This document shows positions 22,629 to 33,629 of a stretch of 64,000 nt of DNA, one piece after another. The notes beneath the pieces were generated by a model. It saw only the letters and a list, made by a program, of their open reading frames with translations. It was not told the origin of the DNA and ran no database searches. The translations under genes were made by a program, and so were the position numbers. This DNA comes from Metellina segmentata. Lineage: Eukaryota; Arthropoda; Arachnida; Araneae; Tetragnathidae. The DNA lies in assembly GCA_947359465.1 (NCBI GenBank), contig OX375878.1, positions 76,366,416-76,430,415 on the forward strand, written 5' to 3'. The number at the start of each line of letters is the position of its first letter. Position 1 is the first letter of the stretch.

Positions 22629-23473
22629 TTCCTGAGTAGGTGCACATTTTTATCCTTTTTCAATAAAATAACATGCATTCTGTTCCAGAATATTCCATTT
22701 TAGTACTATTAATATTCAATTAAAAAACAGGATTAGAAGTTTGATTTCAATCAGTATTCTTTTAAATTTAAGTCATGATTTAAATTGGCATACCCTGTTT
22801 TCAATATAATTTTGGGGTGAACTAAGTACAAGCATAGTTCTTAACTTATTTGAGTAAAATAACATGCATCTTGTTCAGTTATTTTATTTTCAATATCATT
22901 AAACATTACAATAAGAAAAAAGAAATTTAAAATTTTGAATTTAATAAATGTGATTTATCAAATACAAAAAATGTATTTATGAACAAGGTAGGTAGGTAGT
23001 TGATTAAATGTCACATTAGAACAACTCAATAGGCTTCTAATAAATTAACTAAGTTCACAAAATCAGAAAAAAATCTATCAGATGCAAAAAAAAACCAAAA
23101 CATATTTAAATACAAATGTTTCTTCAAAAATGTTTTTGATTTCCAGAAACAAAAGCCGGCCTTCCAACACGTAATTCATCCATAATACATCAGTCTTATT
23201 TGAAATTAATTATCTTCGACTTTATTTCTCCTTTCCGTTCATTCCGGAAGATGGACACACCGGCTAATATCAGGAACACTCTTTCAAAAGATTCGAAATC
23301 TTAAAGATTCGATTTTTACACTCGTTATTCGGTGCACCGAGAATTTGGCGTCTATGGTACTAATGTTTTACTTATTTATCGCTTTTCTCCAATTACAACG
23401 CCAAGCCCTTTCTCGCCAAATCGTGCACCCAAAAATTTTGTGAGGACGGGGGAGGGAGTAGGTAACATTGTAC

Positions 23474-23525
23474 TGAAATGCCACCGGTCCGAGCGACAAC
23501 ATCGTGACGGACGGGTGGCATTTCA
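23474..23525. repeat. 12 bp inverted repeat across the copy B breakpoint
   Basis: TGAAATGCCACC (23474-23485) is reverse-complemented at 23514-23525, using sequence on both sides of the duplication border. In copy A a different inverted repeat spans the border. Confidence 0.7.
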
Positions 23526-23795
23526 GGAACAGGTGACGCTGCTATCGTTGCCACCAGATTCTTGGTTGCCCTTCTGGCGATGAATGGCTTGGCGCGGTTT
23601 CTCCACTAAAAGGCGATTTATGATTCAAAAAGGTTAACCTAACGCTGGAATATTCTTGAACAAGTTGTTAAAATGAGTGTCTGAATCGATTTCTGAAAGA
23701 CTCGATTCTGGGGAGATACGCATTTCAGGAAGTCGTGACGCTGCTTTTTCGTTGCCACCGGATTTTTGATCACCCTTCTGGTCATTCACCTTTAA
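23518..23795 (+). repeat. Two-copy direct repeat, period about 205 bp
   Basis: GCATTTCAGGAA-GTGACGCTGCT-CGTTGCCACC-GATT-CCCTTCTGG occurs at about 23518-23585 and again at 23725-23790 in diverged form. The motif resembles part of the GC-rich block of the Ulp1-linked repeat (28690-28890). Confidence 0.5.
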
Positions 23796-26700
23796 TTCTT
23801 GTGAAGGCTATATCTTTCTTTGGCTTCTTCCATCTCATGGCAACCTTTAGCAATGAATCGAATGTTTTCCCTCCAAATCGGTCGAATTTTATTCAATTTA
23901 ATTTAGTGTGTTGCTTTTCCGAATTCCTGCTTGACGCTTTTGCGTGGTCGTGTATCGTGTAAATTATTTCGGCGAGTGACTTTTTCCTGGTATATATATT
24001 TTATTTGTTCTGTTTTAATTTATTGTGTTGTGACAGGCGACTGTTGTCAATGTTTCATTAGTGTCATAAACATGATACGTTTATATATAAAGGTGTCAAC
24101 CATACCGGATATTCAGTTCATAATGGCGGTTTATATTTTGTGAAAATCTTGTCAGATAGTTTTCTTTTTGCATTTTCCACTCAAATAGTGTTTCGGTTAT
24201 TGAGTTCAAGTGTCACTTTGTGTCAGAACGAAAATGTTCTTTATTTTTATAACTTTTATTAAGTGGAAGCTATTTGTAAAAGCGAGAATCACCCCCTTAG
24301 CTAATGGCTGGATACTAATATTTTACTGAGGTCAGATTTGAAGTTATTTATCATTTATGTAATAACCAGACTTGTATGCAAAGCAGTAAATTTTGAATTA
24401 CTGTCTTGGCTCAAAATCTGTACTTAAATTCAAATTTCTTGAGATAACGATCAAATGTGCACATTGTATCTTAGTTCTAGTAATACATCCAATTGTATAT
24501 ATTCCAATGTACACTCTATTCAGTATTGAGTGTGCTCTGAATATGTAACATGGCACCAAGAGTACATTGATAGATTTATGATTCAAGTTTCTATGCACAG
24601 TCTCTTTTGTTATAAGTATCAAAAACATTCACTCAGCATTAAAAATCAATTTTTTAATTTGAAGGAAGTTCAATTCAGTTTGATCAATATTCACTATCAA
24701 ATGTAGAGTGTTTGTGCTGGTGACTGAAATCGATACACTTATTATTGCTTGTACCAAAATTCAGTGTGTACTGTTGTCAAAATCTCTTGAATCTAATTTT
24801 TTGGATTAGTGTTTCATTGCTTCTAAACATGTTTATCAAGACTTGCAAGGTTTTGAAAGTGTAGTGAGAAATTTTTAATTGGAAATTTTTCCAGTTAATT
24901 TGAATTTAAAGTATAAATTTTGGTCTCCCATGGAATTAATAAAAAATGAAGTGCTTTGCATACAAAAGGTCTGATTCATATATAAAAGTTCAAAACAAAA
25001 AATCACACATTGTGTCTTACCAATTAATGAAATTAATTGAAAATCTGTCTTCAATGAAGCTAGAATGAAATTGCTTCCAATTTGATTAAATACCTGCTGT
25101 CAACAATGATATTTAGACTTAAAGCAATCTTAAGATGCAAGACAAAATGCAAAAAGTGTCGCATGTGCATTGATTTTCATGTTTTTATTTAACATTTGTA
25201 CTTTTTATGGTAGTTGACGTAATTAACTGTAAACATCTCGAGCAGTTCTAAGAATACGTAATTTTTGTGGTTAAATTTAGTAATTCTGGTTTTGAAGTAC
25301 TGTGCGATTAGAAAGTGTCATTCAAAGCAAAGTTTTGTTTTGCCAATAGTAGGAAGTGCAAAGCTAAATACTATTCTGAATGCACTTGAGTACATAAATA
25401 CAATTAATTGAGCCAATGTTTTTCGTATTCTTGTTTAAAATTGTTTTCCCTGTTATAATTTAGCATGTTGAGATGAAGAGTTTTAAACAATGTAATATAT
25501 ATATATACCTGTTGTTTACAATACCTTTTTTTATTTCTTGTGTTGACTACAAAGTTAGTTTCTCTTAAAAAATTATACTAAAACATTAAAGTTAAAATTT
25601 TATATACTAATACAATGTTATACCCTTTTCTCTACATTTTTTATACGTTAGTTTTTATAGGAATTTAGGCTTTTGAATATGAATATGCTTCATTTAGAGT
25701 GTATTTGTTCAAAATACGCTATTATGGATGCTTTTGTTTTAGCGTTCAAAATTCTTTCATCCAATTTGGGTGAGACATGTATCTGATGGGCGTGCAATTT
25801 TGTTTTTCTTTAATTGAACATGTTGAGATGAAGAGTTTTAAACATGGATTGTGTTATTCTTTAATAGATTTGTGTTTGCTAAATGGTAAATTCTGTTGGA
25901 GTTTGTGATTTATTTGAAATATCCTATTCCAATGGAATTACTTTTTGGCTGCGTTAATATCTAATCAGGCATGTTTTTTCGAAATACTTTAACAACCCTG
26001 TTTTAAATCAGTCAAGTTTTTTTTTAATATTATATTCATACAAAATTTTGTTTGAGTAAATAATACTTGTCAACCAAACTCCAATGTAGAAAATGAATTC
26101 ACACTATTCTTGATGTTTTGCTTTTAAAAATGTGTGTATTTTTAAATATAATAAGGGACACCTTATTAGAATATCAAAACTAAATACATTTATTATTTAC
26201 AACAAATCTATCAGTTATCATACATGTGTAAATGAATAACAGTGCATTCCTGTATATCTTACATATCCTGGTAATACATAGTGTAAACAACAATATTCAT
26301 CTGAGTAATAAGAACACAACGTTCCCCCATTGCTTTATTTTACCAGGTCTTGGTAATATCCAACCAGGAAATCCATTTCACATTTATATACCTTAAAAGG
26401 TATTTCCTACATATCTTCGAGGGAAATTACATCTTTACCGTTTAAACCCAATCCTAAAACGAATGACTCTGGTCCTTTGAATGACATGTAGTTTTTCCAT
26501 TCTATCGATTTTATTTCCCTCGGAGTGAAATGTCCTTTTCCATCTAATACTTCTATAGTATTCAATACTTGTGGTAGCTTCACAGGTTTCTCTATTTATC
26601 ATGAGAGAGAGCAGTTGAGCTCAGCTCAAGGCAAATGATGCCCGAGTTCTCTTGTTTTATACCAAGGTTATTGCATAAAGCAAGACTATTTGGATGGTGA

Positions 26701-27270
26701 TTCACCTGAGTAAAAAATTCTTAAACCACTACATATTGATCAAAGTAAAAAATTAAAAAAAAAAATGCTTCAACATAAACACAACTCAAATGTTTTTTGT
26801 TTTTCTTGCAAAAAAGTTCCTGGAGTTTGAAATAAAAATTAGCTCACCTGACCATAGTTTAAACCACAAGCTGGTCAAGAAAACATTTGAGTTGTTGAAG
26901 AAGTTTTCTTATTTATTTCCAGAGTAAAAAAAAAAAAAATGTATGTACAGCATGGTGTACAATTCAATTTGTTGTGGACTCGTCAAATACATTTACAATG
27001 ACAGTTACATAAAGTATTTTGAACAATTCATGTCAGAAGCAAATTAGAAAGTCAGTCACATTAAAGAAAAAACTTTCAGCAGAAGTACAACGAACATGAA
27101 ATGGATTATATGGATGGATACAACATGTATGTATATTTGCGTCCGAAGTAAATTGTAGAAGCAAGGGAGAAGTTCAAATGGAATTTTTTTTTTTCCTGTT
27201 AACTTAAATGATGTTAACATTCTTTTATGAAAAATAATTGATGATTTTTCAATCAAGTTATTATTAAGTC
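23796..27270. other. AT-rich interval without recognised genes
   Basis: Holds one stray unit of the 5515-6505 array (about 25870), a short TA run near 25497 and an unexplained open stretch at 26407-26595. At least its right end should belong to a Helitron-type element that ends at 27300, but the 5' end of that element was not found. Confidence 0.45.
26407..26595 (-). other. Unidentified 62-codon open stretch without ATG
   Basis: Between stops on the minus strand the frame reads a well-mixed peptide ending LGLGLNGKDVISLEDM, with few of the low-complexity residues seen in chance frames here. It has no start codon at its beginning, so it could be an exon or a fragment of an older gene carried by the Helitron. 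No family was recognised. Confidence 0.25.
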
Positions 27271-27300
27271 AACCCGAGCAAAGCCGGGTATTTCTGCTAG
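27271..27300 (+). mobile_element. Helitron-type 3' terminus
   Basis: ACCCG-8 nt-CGGGT forms a short hairpin, followed after about 7 nt by CTAG and then a T in the flank. A small hairpin about ten bases before CTRR, with insertion in front of T, is the hallmark of Helitron 3' ends. Sequence directly after it (from 27301) continues a repeat copy whose undisturbed paralogue is at about 59927, supporting an insertion border here. The 5' TC end was not located, so the size is unknown. Confidence 0.6.
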
Positions 27301-27770
27301 TTAATGATATTATCAATGTAATTAAAATTCCTTTTTGGCAAATTGAGGTAAAATATGTAGTTTTACTTTTGTGTTCGTGATGGGTTGCTTAAAGCTAAAT
27401 TAAGGTCAATTCCTAGCGAATTCGATTTGGTTCTTCATTACAGTTTTTACCACGCAAGAGCTTATTAGACCGGGACCTACAGCTAAAAGAGGATTCCGAA
27501 CCCCCTACGAACATCTTCGTAGGGATTCGAACTCGGAGCCTGTTGTGAACCAAGGACACAGACACAATAGCGAAATCATTGAAAGTAATTTGATACTCTT
27601 GGAAAATTCATGTGATTGCTTCAATTTAGAAATGAGCTTCATCATAGAAGAGACATGTAAACGAAACTAATTAGACAAGAATCCAAACCACGGCGAACAC
27701 TCATGTCAAAGCGGGATTCGAATCCAGAGCTTGTTGAGCCAAAGCACCGAGTACAACATTGTGAAAAAAC
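27301..27770 (+). repeat. Ulp1-linked repeat family, copy 1 (3' part)
   Basis: Starts at the AATGATATTATCAATG stretch, followed by AAAATTCCTTTTTG and a GTGTTCGTGATG region that aligns with 29270-29340 and 59938-60000. It then carries a dimeric tRNA-like SINE on the minus strand, with B boxes at about 27523-27540 and 27708-27725. The FSVY exon-like segment seen in other copies is deleted here. Confidence 0.75.
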
Positions 27771-28308
27771 CATTTGATTTAAGCTATTATGTTTTTCCAA
27801 AAAATCGAAGAAATTGAAACTATTCATTGTAAAAAAAAAATGCCACAACTTAATGTTTTTAATTGGCTGACTGTACAAGGAAAGAAATTGTTCTCAGAAA
27901 GAATATTTAACTCAGACATACGTGCCCGTTCCGAAGCACTAAAGATCGAATAGCATCGTGATATCCCGTTCAAGTTCTGGACCTTTGAAGTGTTCAAATA
28001 GTGAAAGAGTGGAAATATTTGAAACCAGATTTTATAGAAAAATAGGATACATCTATTTTTTATACTGAGTTGATTTTCCAACACCTTATCCAATTCCAAT
28101 GTTAAAAGGTTATTTTTTTCCCAAAATATCAAAATTTTATTAATCTTTAAATTATGTGTAAAGGTTAAAAAACATTTAATTTTGCATAACTTCAATTTTG
28201 TAAGTGAACTCGGCCTACTCCTAATGTCCATACCACACCAATGTGAGGACCTTTGAAGTCAGGACTGTTTCATGTGCACTAGCCCCCACTTCAACTACGG
28301 TCATTGAT

Positions 28309-28380
28309 TGGATCGAGTCTCGAACTCGCGACTCTGGTTGCTAATCCGTGACTCTACCAACTGGGTTTCCGCGGTCCCCA
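28309..28380 (-). repeat. tRNA-like sequence (head of Ulp1-linked repeat)
   Basis: The minus strand has an A-box-like CAGTTGGTAGAGTCACGG and a B-box-like GAGTTCGAGACTC. A second copy in the opposite direction is at 59643-59712, at the matching place of the reverse-oriented family copy. The 3' end lacks a matching acceptor stem, so it is not called a functional tRNA gene. Confidence 0.55.
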
Positions 28381-28547
28381 ACGCTGCATGGAGTTTGCAC
28401 TAAATAAATGTTTCGTTCCCAAAGAAATTTATCATGAATATCGTATAGATTTAATGTTTCATTCTCTCATAATGATGGTAACTAACTAATTCAAACTAAT
28501 TGTCTTATCAAATTGAGCATTCTCTATTTTCCTCGGATGCCGAAGAT

Positions 28548-28910
28548 GCAATCCCCTTCCCTTTTCAAAGTCACTGTTGAATCACGTTCCAGGAAGTCTG
28601 AAAAGAATATATTTGTTTCTTGTCCCCATCCCTCGGACATTCAGAAACAAACATGGTTACCAACATTTAAGATGAACGAAAGGTAGCCAAGAGGAGAGTG
28701 GTTTTCATCGCCAAGGCGCCCATTCAGAAGGGCAACCTTCCCGGTGGCAACACGTGTCCTCAATTCCTATCCATGCTTTCCCTATGGGAGTGCTCCCCTC
28801 CCCCCGCCTTCTCTCGAGAATCTGGCGAGGAAGGACTTGGCGCGTTTGATTCACAAAAAGCGATAAATGATTCAAAACACGACTGACTAGATGCTTGGTC
28901 TCGGGGCTAA
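28548..28910 (+). repeat. GC-rich block of the Ulp1-linked repeat
   Basis: About 360 bp, near-identical at 63174-63536 and in reverse at about 59115-59485. A 62-codon plus-strand frame starting MVFIAKAPIQKG (28698-28886) is open in all three copies, and the opposite strand is also largely open. The position ahead of the coding-like stretch, with raised GC and CpG content, would suit a promoter or first exon. That is inference. Confidence 0.6.
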
Positions 28911-29266
28911 AGTTTGCGGTCGTAATTTCCTCAAGTAAATTTTCGCATATCTATCCCGGGAAGATCTCAAGTCCAGATGGTTTTCACGTAGCGCACAACG
29001 GCCTGAATTTGCTTCGTTTTAGAAGGATAATGACGAACAAATATTTATCCTTTTGCTCTCTGAAAATACTCGTCGTATTGTATAAAATGTATTCCGTTAA
29101 TTTTGACACACACTTGACAGTGGAATGGGTGAATATCTTTGAACCGGGTGGGAATTTGGTATTTCTGATAAAAAATGACTTAGTTTTTAGTTTAGGAAAA
29201 ACTGATGAAGAGGAAAACGTACTAAACCAAAAAATTTACTCCAATAGCTGCATCGGCATCTGTTAA
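28895..29266 (+). pseudogene. Upstream coding-like stretch of the Ulp1-linked family
   Basis: Open for 123 codons. The segment VLYK-Y—F-HLT-E and the segment (L/I)(V/I)FSLG-T-EEE, near its end, are recognisable by translation in the reverse-oriented copy (58657-59010), and the latter also in the copy near 59790. Conservation at the amino-acid level suggests a former exon of the gene that also carries the Ulp1 domains. This copy ends in a deletion relative to 58657-58890. No known domain was recognised. Confidence 0.4.
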
Positions 29267-29456
29267 TAAAAATTTCTTTTTGTCAAAATGAGGTAAAATT
29301 TATGTCCTTTACTTTTGTGTACGTGATGTCACTGAATTGGTACAACACAAGGTATATTGGGTTGCTGAAAGCTTAAATTAAGCTGAGCACAAGAATTCGT
29401 TTGCTCAAATGAATTCGTAAAAACTCAACCATAAATATTATCAATTTTTTGTGCAG

Positions 29457-29522
29457 TTCTCGGTATACGTAACTCATACGCTGAAAATTGAGAGTTTAGT
29501 AACAAGAAAGAGAAGAGTGTAA
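29457..29522 (+). pseudogene. FSVY exon-like segment, truncated
   Basis: Preceded by TTTTTTGTGCAG, a typical splice acceptor. It encodes FSVYVTHTLKIESLV and then a basic stretch and a stop. It is homologous to the first codons of the double-Ulp1 exon (FSVYLTYTLKIVSLV). A further copy starts at 60128 and stops after about 18 codons. Confidence 0.6.
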
Positions 29523-29574
29523 AACTAGTTGACCATTGCTAACGAATTTGACTTGGTTTGTCACACGACAGATT

Positions 29575-29762
29575 AACTGACCGGGACGTACAAATACGAA
29601 CATCTTCGACCGGGATTCGAACTCAGAGCCTGTTGAACCCGGTACACTGATACAATAGCGAAATCATTGAAAGTATTGTGATATACTTGTAAAGCTCATG
29701 TAAATGCTTCAATTTAGAAACGAGTTTCATCGTAGAAGGGACATGTGAACGAAACTAATTAG
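29575..29762 (-). mobile_element. SINE family 2 (tRNA-like), partial
   Basis: The minus strand has a B-box GAGTTCGAATCCCGG near 29610-29630 and the conserved downstream body (TACATGTCCCTTC-type, complement). Longer dimeric copies are at 27470-27770, 60236-60560 and 63700-64000. Confidence 0.6.
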
Positions 29763-29766
29763 CAAG

Positions 29767-30094
29767 GTAATGATAATTTTGGTTAACGTCGTACTAGAGC
29801 AACACAACGGGCTATTGACGACGGTCCGGGATCAGTCCCTTTAGGGAAAGATCCGAGGACAACACCTCGTAATTTTGAACCACGGTCAGATGACGAAGCA
29901 ACACCTGAGCTGGCACCCCACTCTCCAAACTTCCACGCCAACCCAACGTGAGGACTTTCGGCCACGACAGATTTAAGGTGCACCAGCCGCCTCTACACCA
30001 TACGTTTACAAACATCCATGCCCGAACCCGGATTCGAACCAGGAACCTTCCGATCTAGAGTCTAACACCTTAACCACTATACCGGTTGGTCGGC
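29767..30094 (-). mobile_element. Full-length SINE family 1
   Basis: Collinear over its length with the reference SINE at 9441-9773 and only a few per cent different. It is inserted between family 2 SINE sequence and a tail that is continuous in the paralogue near 60430-60600, so the insertion happened after that block was duplicated. Confidence 0.92.
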
Positions 30095-30440
30095 CAAATA
30101 CATTACGAAGAAAATTATTATTATTTTTTAAACTGGTAATGTGCTTAGCGAATATGTGTTAATACATATTGGCTAAAAATTTATACATATACAGAAGAGT
30201 TGGCAAATAAAGAGAGTCAAATCTACACCATTTGACCAATCAAAACCAATCCACATCTCTTTTTTTTTATCCATCCTGTATTCAGAAAGCCCTGAAAGAA
30301 TAGTATATTCCTGTTTGATTGTCATATCTCACCGCTCAATGTTTAGCCGTCAGAGAGCGCAGAAGTAATATTTATTTTTAATACATTTTATTCTACTTTT
30401 AAACTTTAAAATCACTCTCCTGAAAAATCACGTTTTTCGA
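30095..30440 (+). repeat. Tail of the Ulp1-linked block, with hAT empty site
   Basis: Aligns with 60565-60795 and continues with 63121-63165. The stretch TTCTACTTTTAAACTTTAAAATC here is uninterrupted, whereas the paralogue has a 2.3 kb hAT element at that place. This is an in-window empty site for the insertion at 60796-63120. Confidence 0.85.
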
Positions 30441-31081
30441 GATATGAAATTGGTGAAAGGAGTGAGCGACATATTAACCCCGTTCTATTTGGCCTAGTTG
30501 TTCAATGGTGGCTAAAAACAATTCAAAATCCCATATGAATAGCATTGAGTATTATTACTATTGCTGGTACGCAGCTCAGTTATTTCAGCAGAATACTAAG
30601 CACACACACACATATTTCTAAGAAAAAATCTACGAGCGGTGTTTCTATCGTTAGTACTCCCTGTTTAATATTTAGTGATTTTTATCCAAACAACAGTCAA
30701 CTTTAAAGTACCTTGCACATTAATAACTTCCTAGTAGTTAAATCTATTAATTACTTGACAAAAAAATATTTGATGGAGCGACAAGGTCTAGTTGAGGATG
30801 GAACAGAAGATTGTGACAAATAATCTGTTTACCCTTATTAGTACAAGCAAAGGCACCAAAGAAATGCTAAACACACTTTGCTCATATTGATATTTTCTTG
30901 AAAAAACATTGCCAGAAAATTTTTCTGTTCAGCGCCATTACAGCCTTCATTATAATTGTATTTCTGATATTATCGTTCGACAAAATATGTCTGAAGATTG
31001 TTCATAAATTGTACGTAACCTTTTTACAGAGCAGTTGATAAGACATTAGTTGTGAGAATTTGTGGTACAGTTGAAGTTTCC
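30441..31081. other. Interval with no recognised feature
   Basis: AT-rich; no frame or repeat recognised. Confidence 0.4.
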
Positions 31082-31089
31082 GTGATAAT

Positions 31090-31889
31090 TAGGGCAACTT
31101 TTTGCAACAAATGCAACTTTTTTTCACACGTTCTAAGCTGCATGTAAAATGCTAAAACAAAAATTCCTCCTTCATGGGGTGTACTGTAAGTGAGTTATAA
31201 CCGCAACATAAATGCAACTTTCTGCATAAATGGAACTTTTTGCATACATGCAACCACCTGCAACTTTTTAAAATTTAGCTTAAAATTAATTAATATGAAG
31301 TTACTATTTTATTTTTTGCCCTCTGAACCAAATATTCGATCACGTGTGTCTGATCTTGCGAACGCCGAAGTATTGCGATCAAACAAGAAGTTAATGGAAA
31401 GAAGCTGTTTGTCCTAACAGACAAAAGTGAAATGGCAAGAAGTACTTTTAACACATCAGTTGGCACCCTTGATAATGCAGAGAAAACTTGCTTAATCGAC
31501 TGCAGAGTTTGCGAGGTGAGTGTCAATCATAAATATGCTGTTCGCCTTGTAGATATGACGTTTCAAAATCCACTGAATGTTGAGCGAAAGGATTTGGCGC
31601 TTCTGCTATATAATATAGCACATTATTTTAATGCGGCTGGCGCAGTTTTTCAATGTTAAAGAAATTACTGGCCAAGGATCGGCCATTCAATGTTTGTCTG
31701 TATTTAAGAATGTATAATAATATTGTTATACACGACTAAAATTGTCAATATATTTTTCATTTTTTACGAATAATTTATTTTAGAATTTAGTGTATCAAAA
31801 ATAAATGCAACTTTATTTCCATAAATGCAACTTTAGGGAATGACAAATGCAACTTTTCCCATTTTTACTGCAACAAAAAAGTTGCCCTA
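31090..31889. mobile_element. 800 bp hAT-like non-autonomous element with 8 bp TSD
   Basis: Starts TAGGGCAACTTTTTGCAAC and ends GTTGCCCTA, with GTGATAAT on both sides (31082-31089 and 31890-31897). The 8 bp duplication and the TAGGG/CCCTA ends fit the hAT superfamily. Subterminal regions carry many copies of ATAAATGCAACTTT-like motifs in both orientations, as often seen for transposase-binding sites. Two overlapping frames of about 75 codons (31290-31526 minus, 31432-31659 plus) show no transposase motif. A truncated relative is at 16216-16471. Confidence 0.88.
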
Positions 31890-31899
31890 GTGATAATGA

Positions 31900-32820
31900 T
31901 CCCAGAAGAGTAACAAATGGTGTATACAAATTAGTTAATGAACTTTACATATGCGTAATCAGGGGGGGGGCGTTGTAAAGAACATTAACCCCTCCATTCA
32001 AGTGAGAAAATCAATTTTGCATATATATATAATGTGGCGAAGTGATAAAAGGGGACCTCTTTGTTTCTCCAGTCGCCTAGCCGGCTGAAATCGTTCTTTG
32101 TCGGACAATGGCTGGCTTGCCCCTCTGTTAGAACTGAAAAGACGGGGGGGGGGGCTCGCCTCTTGGAGTTTTGAGACGATGGATAACTACTGCCCAAGGG
32201 TTTTTCCCACGGTCGTGAGCTTCGAGGCTTACTGCAGGGAGGATTGGGTCTGCGAGAGAGGACTCTCTGACACAGACTCGAGAAGAGTTTGGTCGTTGTT
32301 TCGAGGGCGTACTAGCGACGCCCTAGACTTTGGAAGTTAAGAGATTCTTGCTATGTTTTTTTTTTGAAATTGTCTGTTCTCAACAGAACAGCACTGTATA
32401 AATATTAATAACCAAGAAATAAAAGAATAGTTGTTTCCTATACAATATTCAGATTTCGTAAAATATCCTTCCTGCCAAAACTTATACAGCCCAGTTGTGT
32501 AACATTGTCTTCTATATTAACTATTCATAACTTAATTTTAATTAATGCTTCACTTGTGTAATAAATAAATGTAATCAATGAAACAATGGTACATTAATTC
32601 ATATGCGTAGTCAGGGGGAGTTGGTTTTTCAACCCCCCATTCAGTTCGAATAAGATAATCGAATTTGTTGATGACGAGAAATCGCAGCTTTAAGTTTTAT
32701 GGCTATTGCACGGCATTATAAACATTAAAAATAAATAATTGCGCGGCATATAAGTGAAATTTTTATTCGCTTGCTTTTTATGTTTAACTTAGAATATGTT
32801 TTTTGAAGAACCAACTAAAT
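31900..32820. other. Interval without recognised gene; G runs
   Basis: Has G runs near 31963 and 32143 and two similar ATATGCGTA-TCAGGGGG strings (31950, 32603), each resembling the end of an old DNA element. An 80-codon frame at 32098-32340 is GC-rich but shows no family motif. Confidence 0.4.
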
Positions 32821-33023
32821 GTGTTAGCCTCTGCATCGGAAGGTTCCTGGTTCGAATCCGGGTCCGGGCATGGATATTTGTAAGTGTATGGTATAGAGGC
32901 GGCTGGTGCATCTTAAATCTGTATTGGCCGAAAGTTCTCACGTTGGGTTGGTGTATAAGTTTGGAGAGTAGGGTACCAGTTCAGGTGTTGCCCCGTCTTC
33001 TGACCGTGGTTCAAAATTACGTG
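32821..33023 (+). mobile_element. SINE family 1, truncated
   Basis: Contains the B box GGTTCGAATCCGGG and the first ~200 bp of the body; the A box and the 3' end are missing. Confidence 0.85.
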
Positions 33024-33173
33024 CCTATGATTCTTTACATTGTTTATATAATTTTATATTGGTGCATAGAAAGAATAATATCAACTGTAAGCCCAAGCAC
33101 ATGATTTTCCGACAATTTTACTATGACACGGATCGTTTTTATAAGTGTACTTCTTCTAGTAGAATATCGTTTA

Positions 33174-33305
33174 ATTAACGTCCTACTAGTGCAACATAAC
33201 GGTTTATTGACGACGGTCCGGGAACAGTCCCCTAAGGGAAATGTCCGAGGACAACACCACGTAATTTTGAAACATGGTCAGATGAAGAGGCAACACCTGA
33301 GCTGA
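33174..33305 (-). mobile_element. SINE family 1, 3' fragment
   Basis: Reverse complement of the last ~130 bp of the SINE body, 150 bp from the previous fragment and in the opposite direction. Together they could be one broken and inverted copy. Confidence 0.8.
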
Positions 33306-33629
33306 GATTTTCGCGTTAGATAGACTCGTTTGCTAACAAAATGTAGGTAAATCAAAATTTCAACTAGAAAATAAGATGCTTTGTTATTTCGTCTTTCATG
33401 GCAACCTCGGTAAGCGGAAAGTTTAAATTTTCATTTTGAATATTCTAGAAATTACTTTCAAAATTCGTTAAAACTTCTTTCTTTGGCGACTTTAGAAGTA
33501 CGCCAAGGCGGTGGCCATCGTTTTAAACATAGACTGCAACTATTTTTAAAATGATGCTTCTTTTAAGGGCAATATTTATGATTGTTTTAATAATTTTTTT
33601 TTTGTTTCTTGGATAATTAGAGTTTTTAT

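Larger units (their letters stand above)
18319..23490. repeat. Copy B of the 5.2 kb direct duplication
   Basis: Twin of 1-5168. The right border is followed by unrelated sequence. It carries the same sub-features, listed separately. Scattered single-base differences, for example in the C run near 19755, show that the two copies are not a trivial reuse of one read. Confidence 0.93.
28381..29574 (+). repeat. Ulp1-linked repeat family, copy 2
   Basis: Collinear with the reverse-oriented copy 58555-59642, and in parts with 59750-60235 and 63174-64000. Order: AT-rich leader, GC-rich block (28548-28910), coding-like stretch (28895-29266), AT-rich spacer and the FSVY exon-like segment behind a pyrimidine tract plus CAG (29457-29522). 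Where the copy at 56953-58536 continues into two peptidase domains, this one stops after about 20 codons and a tRNA-like SINE follows. Confidence 0.8.

Noticed and set aside
28309..28380. Possible functional tRNA gene
   Set aside because: A and B boxes are present, but no convincing acceptor stem or anticodon arm; same sequence repeated in a composite element, so SINE-derived.
31290..31659. Two overlapping frames inside the 800 bp element as a transposase
   Set aside because: Too short, on opposite strands and without hAT motifs.
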